In this document: positions 57,414 to 64,000 of the stretch, in pieces
Numbering within the stretch: position 1 is the stretch's first letter
Layout: each line of letters opens with the position of its first letter
Assembly: GCF_005870025.1 (NCBI RefSeq)
Contig: NZ_VATA01000014.1
Coordinates: 1 to 64,000, forward strand
DNA length: 64,000 bases
Reading direction: 5' to 3'
Source of the DNA: Poseidonocella sp. HB161398
GTDB lineage: Bacteria; Pseudomonadota; Alphaproteobacteria; Rhodobacterales; Rhodobacteraceae
Notes under the pieces: generated by a model
The model's database searches: none
Told to the model about the DNA's origin: nothing
What the model saw: only the letters and a program-made list of their open reading frames with translations
Made by a program: the position numbers and the translations under genes

Positions 57414-58454
57414 ATGGAAAGCCAGCTTGTCCTCCGCCTGAAAACCGTGCTCCTGGCCGCCGCCGGGGCGCTGGCCTTCCGATGGGCCGGGCTGCCGCTG
57501 CCCTTCCTCTTCGGGCCGCTGGCGGTCTGCCTCGGTGCGGCGCTGTGGGGGATGCAGCTGCGCGGGCCGGGGCAGCTTTCCTCCGCGGCGCGGACCATCC
57601 TGGGCGTGGCGGCGGGCTCGGCGATCACGCCGGACGTGGTGCACATGATCCCCTCGATGGCGGTCACCGTGGCGATGGTGCCGGTCTTCGTCCTCGTGAT
57701 CGGGCTTGTCGGCGTGCCGTTCTTCCGCCGCCTCGGCTACGACCCGGCGACAGCCTGGTACGCGGCCATGCCGGGCGGCTTCCAGGACATGGTGCTTTTC
57801 GGGCAGGAGGCCGGGGGCGATGTCCGCGCGCTCTCTCTGATCCAGGCGACGCGGGTGCTCTTCATCGTCGCGCTGGCGCCGGTGCTGATCGTGCATCTCT
57901 ATGGCCGCGGCCTCGACATGCCGGTGGGCGAGCCGCTCCTGGCGATGCCGCCCGGGGAGCTCGCGCTGATGGTCCTGGCCGCGCTCGGCGGCTGGAAGCT
58001 GGCGGCACGCGCCGGGCTCTTCGGCGCGCCGATCCTCGGGCCGCTGATTGCCACCGTGATCCTGACCCAGGCCGGGCTCCTGCATCACCGCCCCCCGCGC
58101 GAGGCGATCCTGGCCGCGCAGTTCTTCGTCGGCATCGGCATCGGGGTCCACTATGTCGGCACGACCCTGGGCGAGATCCGCCGCTACGTCGTTTCGGGCG
58201 CGCTCTACGTGGCGATCCTGGCAGTGCTCTCGGCGGCCTTCACCGAGGCGATCAGCCTCGCCGGGCTGGCCCCGCCGCTCGACGCCTTCCTCGCCTTCGC
58301 GCCTGGCGGGCAGTCCGAGATGACGGTGCTGGCAATCGTCAGCGGCGCCGATCTGGGCTTCGTCATCGTCCATCACATGATGCGGATGGTGATCGTGATC
58401 CTCGGGGCGCCCGTGGCCGCGCGCTACCTGATGCGGCCGCGCAGCGACCCCTGA
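57414..58454 (+). CDS. AbrB-family membrane transporter
   Basis: A 346-aa protein with about ten helices. It has two repeats of the AbrB/DUF-type fold: AGLPLPFLFGPLAVCLGAAL near the start and AGLFGAPILGPLIATVILTQ in the second half. WYAAMPGGFQDMVLFGQEAG and FLAFAPGGQSEMTVLAIVSG are the paired signature loops (PGG-x-x-M). Proteins of this group are often annotated as AidB regulators or ammonia monooxygenases, which is misleading; a carrier role is more plausible. Probably controlled by the divergent GntR gene. Confidence 0.88.
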   Translation: MESQLVLRLKTVLLAAAGALAFRWAGLPLPFLFGPLAVCLGAALWGMQLRGPGQLSSAARTILGVAAGSAITPDVVHMIPSMAVTVAMVPVFVLVIGLVGVPFFRRLGYDPATAWYAAMPGGFQDMVLFGQEAGGDVRALSLIQATRVLFIVALAPVLIVHLYGRGLDMPVGEPLLAMPPGELALMVLAALGGWKLAARAGLFGAPILGPLIATVILTQAGLLHHRPPREAILAAQFFVGIGIGVHYVGTTLGEIRRYVVSGALYVAILAVLSAAFTEAISLAGLAPPLDAFLAFAPGGQSEMTVLAIVSGADLGFVIVHHMMRMVIVILGAPVAARYLMRPRSDP

Positions 58455-58470
58455 GCGGCCCTGCGGCCAC

Positions 58471-58497
58471 GCATCCGCCCAATTCTCGGGCGGATGC
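58471..58497 (+). terminator. terminator-like hairpin after the AbrB-type gene
   Basis: GCATCCGCCC, loop AATTCTC, GGGCGGATGC form a perfect 10-bp stem 16 bases after the stop codon. There is no T-run. Confidence 0.5.
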
Positions 58498-58566
58498 CCG
58501 GCGGGCAGCGGGCAGATCGGCCCGACGGGCGGGGAAAATGTCGCCGTAACGGCAAGAGCCGGCTTA

Positions 58567-58576
58567 TGCTTAAGCA
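58567..58576. promoter_or_regulatory. palindrome TGCTTAAGCA upstream of the YcaO gene
   Basis: A perfect 10-bp palindrome in a local AT-richer patch (GCTTATGCTTAAGCAAAAGC), about 30 bp before the YcaO start. It could be an operator, possibly for the BTAD regulator encoded downstream, or part of the promoter. An in-frame ATG at 58,566 overlaps it. Confidence 0.35.
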
Positions 58577-58607
58577 AAAGCGGCCGGCGGCAGCCGGTAC
58601 GGGGGAC

Positions 58608-59789
58608 ATGACAGAGCACGCACCAGCCCTGGCGGAGGACGCCGGACAGCTTTTCAGCGCGGCGGCGCTGATGCTCGGCACGGGTAAGCCACCCGCGCTG
58701 CCCGGCGCGCTGCGCTCTGCGGCCGCCCGCATGCTCGACGCGCTCGGCTATGGCCCGGCGGAGGCCGGAACGACCGCCAACCGGATCGCGCTCCTGCGGC
58801 TCGCCGCTAGGCTGGGCGGCGTCTTCCCGGTGCCCGCGCCCTTCGCCCCCGGCCTGCGCCTCGTCGGCGCCCGCGCACCCGAGCCGGGGCAGAGCGGCTT
58901 TTCGGGCCGCGGCCTCGACCCCGCCCGCGCCTTCGAGACCTGCCTCGGCGAGGCGGCGGAATACCTCTCCTTCCTGCGCCAGCCGGAGGATCCGCTGGTG
59001 CGCGACGGCCATGTGGCGGGGCGGCGCCTGGCCGATGGCAGCGCCTGCAGCCTGCCCGCAGACGAGGTGCTGCGCGATCCCGGCGCCGGGGCGGGAGCCG
59101 CCTCCAGCACCGGAACCGGCGCCGGGCCCGATCCCGAGACCGCCACCTGCGCCGCGCTTCTCGAGGCGGTGGAGCGCGATGCCGTCGCCCGCTGGTGGCA
59201 CCGGGGCGAGAGCGCCCGTGCCGTTCCCGCCGCCGGGGAGGCATCTGCGCTGGAAGCCCGGCTCCGCGCCGGACGGGCGCGGCAGACCTGGTTTCTCGAC
59301 CTGACCCCGGCCCATGGCCTGCCGGTCGCAGCGGCGCTGTCCTGTGATCCGGGCGGCGCGGCCGTGGTCGCGGGCTTCTGCGCCGCTCCGGAGCATGCCA
59401 CCGCCCAGCGGGGCGCGCTCCTGGAGCTCTGCCAGATGGAGGCCGCTTCCGAGCTCGCCCGCTACCGCGCCCGCACCGTCGGCGAGGCGGCAATGGGCCC
59501 GGCCGAGCGGATCTGGCTGGAACGGCAGCGCCATCTGCATCTCGACGCCTGCCCCTGCCTTGCGGGCTCGCCCGCCCCGCCCCGCGACGCCGCCGCGCTC
59601 GGCCCGGGCCGTCTCTCCGCCGCCATTGCCCTACGGCTCGAGGAGGCCGGGCACCGCGCCGCCGCCTGCGACATCACCCGTCCCGGCATTGGCATCCCGG
59701 TGATGCGCGTCCGGGTGAGCGGGTTTCTCGATACCTCGCAAAATGATACCATTCATTCCGCAAACCGAATTCGACCCGCCCCGATTTGA
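58608..59789 (+). CDS. YcaO-family ATP-dependent cyclodehydratase-like protein
   Basis: A 393-aa protein. YcaO nucleotide-binding acidic clusters are visible: RAFETCLGEAAEYLSFL (residues 108-123) and TCAALLEAVERDAVARWWHR (180-199), followed by the QRGALLELCQMEAASELARY segment. YcaO enzymes activate amide backbones with ATP to make azolines, thioamides or related groups. No TfuA gene, E1-like partner or obvious precursor peptide is seen beside it. The start at 58,608 follows GGGGGAC; 58,566 is an alternative. Its TGA is in frame with the next gene. Confidence 0.82.
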   Translation: MTEHAPALAEDAGQLFSAAALMLGTGKPPALPGALRSAAARMLDALGYGPAEAGTTANRIALLRLAARLGGVFPVPAPFAPGLRLVGARAPEPGQSGFSGRGLDPARAFETCLGEAAEYLSFLRQPEDPLVRDGHVAGRRLADGSACSLPADEVLRDPGAGAGAASSTGTGAGPDPETATCAALLEAVERDAVARWWHRGESARAVPAAGEASALEARLRAGRARQTWFLDLTPAHGLPVAAALSCDPGGAAVVAGFCAAPEHATAQRGALLELCQMEAASELARYRARTVGEAAMGPAERIWLERQRHLHLDACPCLAGSPAPPRDAAALGPGRLSAAIALRLEEAGHRAAACDITRPGIGIPVMRVRVSGFLDTSQNDTIHSANRIRPAPI

Positions 59790-59813
59790 CCCCAGCCAGA
59801 CGGCCCGAAAGTT

Positions 59814-61892
59814 TTGACCCGCCAGTTCCAGGACCCCAGTTTCGCCCAGCCCGTCTCCGGCCGCAGCCGCGGCCCGGCGCCGCCCGGCCTGTCGATCGGG
59901 CTCTTCGGCGGCTTCCGCCTGGCGGGCGCCGATGGCAGGCCGCTGTCGCTGGCCAGCCGCAAGGGCCGGGCGCTGCTGGCCTATCTGGCGCTCAGCCCCT
60001 CGGGCAGTGCCAGCCGCGAGAGCCTGGCCACGCTTTTGTGGAGCGGCAGCAGCGACGCCCAGGCGCGGACCTCGCTGCGCCAGTGCCTGCGCCAGATCCG
60101 CAAGCCCCTGGAGGATGCGGGCTTCGACGGCCTGGCGGGCTCGCGCGAGGAGGTGGTTCTCGATCTCGCGCGGATCTCGGTCGACCTGCTCGACTGCGAC
60201 GCCGCGCTCTCGGGCGAGGGCCCGCTCGAGGCGCTGCCCGAGACCTTCCTCGATCCCGAGGGCATCCTCGCGGGGTTCGACGATATCGACCCGGGCTTCA
60301 GCGCCTGGATCCGGGTCCGGCGGCGGCAATGGGAGGACCGCTACGAGCGCCATCTGCGGCAGGCCATGGCCGCCGCCCCGCCCGAGCAGGCGCTGGCCGC
60401 CGCGGGCCATCTGGTGGCGATCGACCCGACCCATGAAGAGGCGCATCGCTGCCTGATCCGCTACCATGCCGAGACCGGCAATGTCCCCGCCGCGCTGCGC
60501 CAGTACGAAGGGCTCTGGACGCTGCTGGCCGAGGATTACGACATGGAGCCGGACGAGCAGACCCAGGCGCTGATCGTCGACATCAAGTCGGGCTGCCTGG
60601 TGCCGGCGCCGCGGCCGCCCGCCGGGGCCGCCCCGGCCCCGCCCCCCGCCGAGGAGGCCGGTCCCGCGCTGCCGGTGCCGCGCGCGGGCACGGTGCTGCC
60701 GCGGCTGCCGGTGATCGGCCTGCGCGCCTTCGTGCAGGGCGGCGCCTGGCAGCGCGAGGACAGCCTGGTCGAGGGCTTCCGCCGCGACCTGATCGCCGCG
60801 CTGGTGCGGTTCCGCGAATGGGTCGTGACCGAGGAGCGCGCGGCCTTCCCCGCCGAGCCCTCCGGCCAGCGGGTCGACTACACGATCGAGGGCTCCTACT
60901 ACGAGGAGGCCGGGCGGATGCAGCTGGTGCTGACGCTGAAGAACAGCCGCCTCAACCGCTATATCTGGAGCGAGCGGGCCGAGCTGTCGCTGGACGGCTG
61001 GCGCGAGGTGCGCGAGACGGTGGTGCGCAAACTGGCGCTGTCGCTGAACATCTACCTCTCGGTCGACCGGATGCGCAGCGGCGCGCCGGGCGAGGACCGC
61101 GCCGACCGGATCTTCTCGCGCTGGCTGGCGGCGCAGGATCTCAGCTACCGCTGGCGCCCCGCCGACGAGGCCGAGGCCGAGCGCGAGTTCCGCAGCATCA
61201 TCGAGGAGGCGCCCGGCTTTGCCCCGGCCTATTCCAGCCTGGTGCAGGTGATGAATTCGCGCCACCATGTCTTCCCCGGCCGCCGCCGCTCGCGCGAGCA
61301 GCACCGCGAGGCGCTGGATTTCGCCCGCAAGGCGGTGGAGCACGACCCGCTCGACTGCCGCACCCAGCTGTGCCTCGCCTGGTCCTACGCGATGAATGCC
61401 CGCTACGCCCAGGCGGCGATGAACTACCGCCTGGCCTACAGCCTGAACGAGAACGACCCCTGGACGCTGGTTTCCTGCGCGCTGGGGCTGGCCTATTGCG
61501 GCGAGCTGCAGGAGGCCGCCGCGCTCGAGGCGCGGGCGCGCGAGACCGGGCTCGACCTCTCGCCGCTGCACTGGGCCTATCGCGCGGGGGTGCGCTTCAT
61601 CTGCGGCGACTACCTGGGCTGCGTCGAGGCGGCGGAGGCGGCGGAGGACGCCACGCTCTATATCCGCGGCTGGCAGGCGGCGGCGCTGGCCAATCTGGGC
61701 CGGGTGGCGGAGGCGCGCGAGGAGGCGGCGCATTTCGCCGAGCTGGTGCGCGACCACTGGGCCGCCGAGACGGCGCCGAGCACGGGCAACATCGCCGCCT
61801 GGTTCCTCGACGCCTTCCCGATCCGCAACCGCGACGTGGTCTCGGCGCTGCGCGACGGGCTCGCCCGGGCGGGACTGGCCGCGCCCGGCTGA
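59814..61892 (+). CDS. BTAD-domain transcriptional regulator with TolB-like and TPR regions
   Basis: A 692-aa cytoplasmic protein. Residues 25-100 form an OmpR-type winged helix (LSIGLFGGFRLAGADGRPLS, LASRKGRALLAYLALSP, TSLRQCLRQIRKPLEDAG). Residues about 110-260 are the bacterial transcriptional activation domain with HEEAHRCLIRYHAETGNVPA then ALRQYEGLW. Residues 290-425 resemble the TolB-like/adenylate-cyclase-associated domain (DYTIEGSYYEEAGRMQLVLT). TPR helices end the protein. The only early start is TTG 59,814; the frame is open back to the TGA of YcaO. Confidence 0.85.
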   Translation: MTRQFQDPSFAQPVSGRSRGPAPPGLSIGLFGGFRLAGADGRPLSLASRKGRALLAYLALSPSGSASRESLATLLWSGSSDAQARTSLRQCLRQIRKPLEDAGFDGLAGSREEVVLDLARISVDLLDCDAALSGEGPLEALPETFLDPEGILAGFDDIDPGFSAWIRVRRRQWEDRYERHLRQAMAAAPPEQALAAAGHLVAIDPTHEEAHRCLIRYHAETGNVPAALRQYEGLWTLLAEDYDMEPDEQTQALIVDIKSGCLVPAPRPPAGAAPAPPPAEEAGPALPVPRAGTVLPRLPVIGLRAFVQGGAWQREDSLVEGFRRDLIAALVRFREWVVTEERAAFPAEPSGQRVDYTIEGSYYEEAGRMQLVLTLKNSRLNRYIWSERAELSLDGWREVRETVVRKLALSLNIYLSVDRMRSGAPGEDRADRIFSRWLAAQDLSYRWRPADEAEAEREFRSIIEEAPGFAPAYSSLVQVMNSRHHVFPGRRRSREQHREALDFARKAVEHDPLDCRTQLCLAWSYAMNARYAQAAMNYRLAYSLNENDPWTLVSCALGLAYCGELQEAAALEARARETGLDLSPLHWAYRAGVRFICGDYLGCVEAAEAAEDATLYIRGWQAAALANLGRVAEAREEAAHFAELVRDHWAAETAPSTGNIAAWFLDAFPIRNRDVVSALRDGLARAGLAAPG

Positions 61893-61902
61893 ACCCCGCC
61901 CC

Positions 61903-62355
61903 TCACTTGCAATGCGCGAACGTGTAGTCGGCAATGCGGCGGTAGAGCATGTCGAGATATTTCGGCACGTCCGGATCCCCGGTCAGGAAGGGCAGGTAGA
62001 AGGCCGGGATGTCATAGGGGCTGCCCGCGCTGACGGCGCCCTCCTCGGCGATGCTCTGATCGAGCGCGCCCAGCTCCGCCTCGGACTGCTCCACCAGCTC
62101 CTTCAGCGGCAGGCGGACGATATAGGTGAAGGTCTCGGCCGCCGGGTCCTCGATCTTCGGGATCACGAAGCGCACGCTGGTCACCGTGTCGGGCAGGTGC
62201 ACGATGTCCTTCATCTCCTCGCGGAAGGCGGCCAGATCGGTCACGGTGCCGTCGGGGTCGAGCCCGGGCAGCGTGCTGTTGTCCTTCGTCCATTCGACGA
62301 TTTTCTGGCCGAGTTCCTTGTACTTTCCGGGCTTCGGCTTGACGCGTTCGGGCAT
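61903..62355 (-). CDS. conserved-looking protein of unknown function
   Basis: A 150-aa soluble protein. ATG 62,355 has AGGAGTG upstream. VTSVRFVIPKIEDPAAETFT then YIVRLPLKELVEQSEAELGA is a strand-helix core; DIPAFYLPFLTGDPDVPKYL is followed by a helical C-terminus. No signal peptide or membrane helix. I do not recognise a family. It starts 4 bp after the stop of the haem peroxidase gene in the same direction and is almost certainly co-transcribed with it. Confidence 0.7.
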   Translation of the reverse strand: MPERVKPKPGKYKELGQKIVEWTKDNSTLPGLDPDGTVTDLAAFREEMKDIVHLPDTVTSVRFVIPKIEDPAAETFTYIVRLPLKELVEQSEAELGALDQSIAEEGAVSAGSPYDIPAFYLPFLTGDPDVPKYLDMLYRRIADYTFAHCK

Positions 62356-62359
62356 GGGG

Positions 62360-64000
62360 TCACTCCTGTGTGGGATGCTGCGTGAAGGGCACGACCGGGA
62401 GGCCGTAGGTCTTTGCCAGGGCCGGGTCCTGCGCGACCAGCGCCTGGACGAAGCGCAGGAAGCCGGGCATGTCCGAGACCCCGTCGAGGCCGAGCGCCTT
62501 TTCCAGCGCCTGGCAGGCCCTGTCCGGGCGGACATGGACGCGGCTCTCTTCCAGCGCCCCGGCCATGGTCTCGGCGACGATCATCGAGCCCACCGGACCG
62601 AGCCGCAGCCCGTCCGCGGCCTGCATCGCCTCGAAGAGCACGAAGAAGGGCAGCGGCGGATCCTCGGCCAGCGCCTGCACCTCGTCATCGCCGAATTTCG
62701 TCTTGCCGGCCCGGAGCCAGTCCGCGATCGCCGTCTCGTGGCCATGCGCGCCCGGGCCGGCCCCCTCGGGCAGCGCGGGCGCGAGCCCCGGGAATTCCGC
62801 CTGGAACTGGCGGGACAGCGACCGGGCCGAGCGGGTGCCGACCGCCATGGCGGCCTCCAGGTCGCGATAGGGCAGCGTCTCGTCGATGACGGCTTCCGAG
62901 AGCACGCGCGCCATGTGCGGCACCAGCTTGCGGCTGCTCTGCGGCGGCGTCTGCGCCCCGCCGAAGAAGCGCGACCACTCGACCAGCCAGCTCGCATCGG
63001 TCGGGAACGCCCCGGGATTGCGCGTCGAGCTCCGCGCGACGACCCGCTCCATGTCGAAGCTGCCGCCCTCGAGCCCGTTCAGCTCGTAGCGCGGACGCAC
63101 CATCGCATGGCCCATGCGGAAGGCGCCGTGGCTGAACTCGAAGGGCATGCGCCGGTCGCCGGGCGGGCTGAAGGCGCAGCGCCAGCCGGCATGCCGGTAG
63201 AGGGCGTAGACCCCCGGATCGAGCAGCCGCGCCAGATAGTCCTCGATCAGGATCCGCCGCCAGGTGCGCGCGAGCATCTTGCGCACCATCCAGAAGACGC
63301 CGTGGCGGTCGCGCCGGGCCGCCCCCCCGCGCTGGCCGCGCCAGAGCGCCGGGCGGCGCGCGATCAGCTCCTCGCAGAGCTCGTTATGGGCGATGCTGAA
63401 AAGGACGAGGAGCTGCGAGATGATGAAGTTGTCGTCATTGCGCGGATCGGCCACCAACGGCGTGCGCCGGTGCGTTGCCTGGTTGGGGAAGCCGACCGCG
63501 TCATTGGTATCGACCGGACAGCAGCGCGCAATGTCGCGCATCACCCAGTCCGAGCGGTCCCTGGCGTCGCCCGCCCCGCGGAACTTGCCGTGCCGCACCA
63601 GCCCCAGCCGCAGCCGGTACTGCGGCCGGTCGAAATAGGCCTCTTCGGCATAGGCCTCGGGCGAGACATTCGGGCCGCCGCCATAGACCGTTTCCAGCAG
63701 GAGCCGCTCGTTGCGGAAATCCTTCAGCACGCCCGGACGCCCGTCCTCGGAGACCGAGACATCCGACAGGACCATGTCATGGGCGGCGAACTGGCCCAGA
63801 TAGGTATAGCCGGCCGGCAGGTTGGGGTTGAACGGATCGAGCCCGGGCGCCGCCTCCAGCATCCGGCTGGCCAGCTTGCCGAGCACTTCCGCGGTCTCCT
63901 TCGCCCCCCGCCCGGCGAAACCGCTGATCTCGTCCCATTGCCCGGTCCCGCCGGGAAGGTTGCGGAAATGCGCCGAGCTCTTGCGGGCGGCCGTGCCGGA
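62360..64000 (-). CDS. animal-type haem peroxidase family protein (5' end outside window)
   Basis: At least 546 residues; the frame is still open at the window edge. Family landmarks are YTYLGQFAAHDMVLSDVSVS (distal His followed by Asp, as in the QFxxHD haem site), FSIAHNELCEELIARRPALW, and FSHGAFRMGHAMVRPRYELN (proximal His in the FRxGH motif). DNFIISQLLVLF precedes the helix with HNEL. No signal peptide can be judged because the start is missing. Prokaryotic members are secreted or cytoplasmic oxidases that form hypohalous acids or oxidise phenols and lipids. Confidence 0.9.
   Translation of the reverse strand, partial: SGTAARKSSAHFRNLPGGTGQWDEISGFAGRGAKETAEVLGKLASRMLEAAPGLDPFNPNLPAGYTYLGQFAAHDMVLSDVSVSEDGRPGVLKDFRNERLLLETVYGGGPNVSPEAYAEEAYFDRPQYRLRLGLVRHGKFRGAGDARDRSDWVMRDIARCCPVDTNDAVGFPNQATHRRTPLVADPRNDDNFIISQLLVLFSIAHNELCEELIARRPALWRGQRGGAARRDRHGVFWMVRKMLARTWRRILIEDYLARLLDPGVYALYRHAGWRCAFSPPGDRRMPFEFSHGAFRMGHAMVRPRYELNGLEGGSFDMERVVARSSTRNPGAFPTDASWLVEWSRFFGGAQTPPQSSRKLVPHMARVLSEAVIDETLPYRDLEAAMAVGTRSARSLSRQFQAEFPGLAPALPEGAGPGAHGHETAIADWLRAGKTKFGDDEVQALAEDPPLPFFVLFEAMQAADGLRLGPVGSMIVAETMAGALEESRVHVRPDRACQALEKALGLDGVSDMPGFLRFVQALVAQDPALAKTYGLPVVPFTQHPTQE

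Noticed and set aside
57414-58454. Ammonia monooxygenase
   Set aside because: The name attached to this AbrB-type membrane family in databases has no support in the sequence; no copper ligands or Amo-like motifs are present.
59631-61934. 767-codon minus-strand frame opposite the BTAD regulator
   Set aside because: No motif, and the plus strand encodes clear winged-helix, BTAD and TPR regions.

Overview
The window looks like chromosomal DNA of a very GC-rich alphaproteobacterium, most likely a member of the Rhodobacteraceae. I base this on gene content (TRAP and peptide-type ABC uptake operons, Hint-domain protein, CbiZ, YcaO, polyamine-type ABC), on the very high GC of third codon positions, and on the class of insertion-sequence remnants. 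No species can be named from sequence alone. About 55 protein genes are supported, plus one clear TPP riboswitch. I see no rRNA, tRNA or CRISPR array.

Layout. (1) 1-11,020 is an accessory-looking stretch: an IS630 transposase tail, a chemotaxis receptor with a small periplasmic PDC/Cache protein, a sulfotransferase-like gene, a glycosyltransferase cut by an IS5-type element remnant, a large TPR-glycosyltransferase fusion and a Hint-domain protein with an AT-rich upstream region. (2) 12,000-17,550 holds small housekeeping and regulatory genes: AraC and Asp/Glu racemase divergently arranged, a PNPOx-like flavoprotein, a membrane protein, a winged-helix regulator beside a palindrome and an intrinsic terminator, GNAT and LysR. 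(3) 17,550-26,400 contains two flavin amine/amino-acid oxidases and a permease separated by long gene-poor GC-rich spacers, one with a GCCAGA microsatellite and one with 156-bp tandem repeats, then a decayed sulfotransferase. (4) 26,300-29,910: PadR regulator with three 17-bp iterons, a small membrane protein, a TPP riboswitch with thiC, and an FMN reductase. (5) 30,000-41,630: a peptide/opine-type ABC operon led by RidA and RraA homologues, a LysR gene, and a TRAP transporter operon ending in an M20 amidohydrolase. Together these suggest uptake and hydrolysis of N-substituted amino-acid-like compounds. (6) 41,770-46,115: copper handling (DUF2946-like, YcnI-PCuAC fusion, SCO, PepSY) and CbiZ. 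(7) 46,125-55,055: an MFS gene divergent from a LacI-controlled operon of a polyamine-type ABC transporter, nucleoside hydrolase and adenine deaminase, read as purine nucleoside salvage. (8) 56,600-64,000: GntR/AbrB-type permease pair, then YcaO, a BTAD regulator, an unknown protein and an animal-type haem peroxidase that runs off the window.

The least explained parts are the YcaO/BTAD pair, which sit in one frame separated by a single TGA; the long GC-rich spacers with tandem repeats; and the compact palindrome, mini-ORF and terminator unit at 15.5 kb. Each of the three solute-binding-protein transporter operons carries a GC-rich hairpin just after the binding-protein gene.
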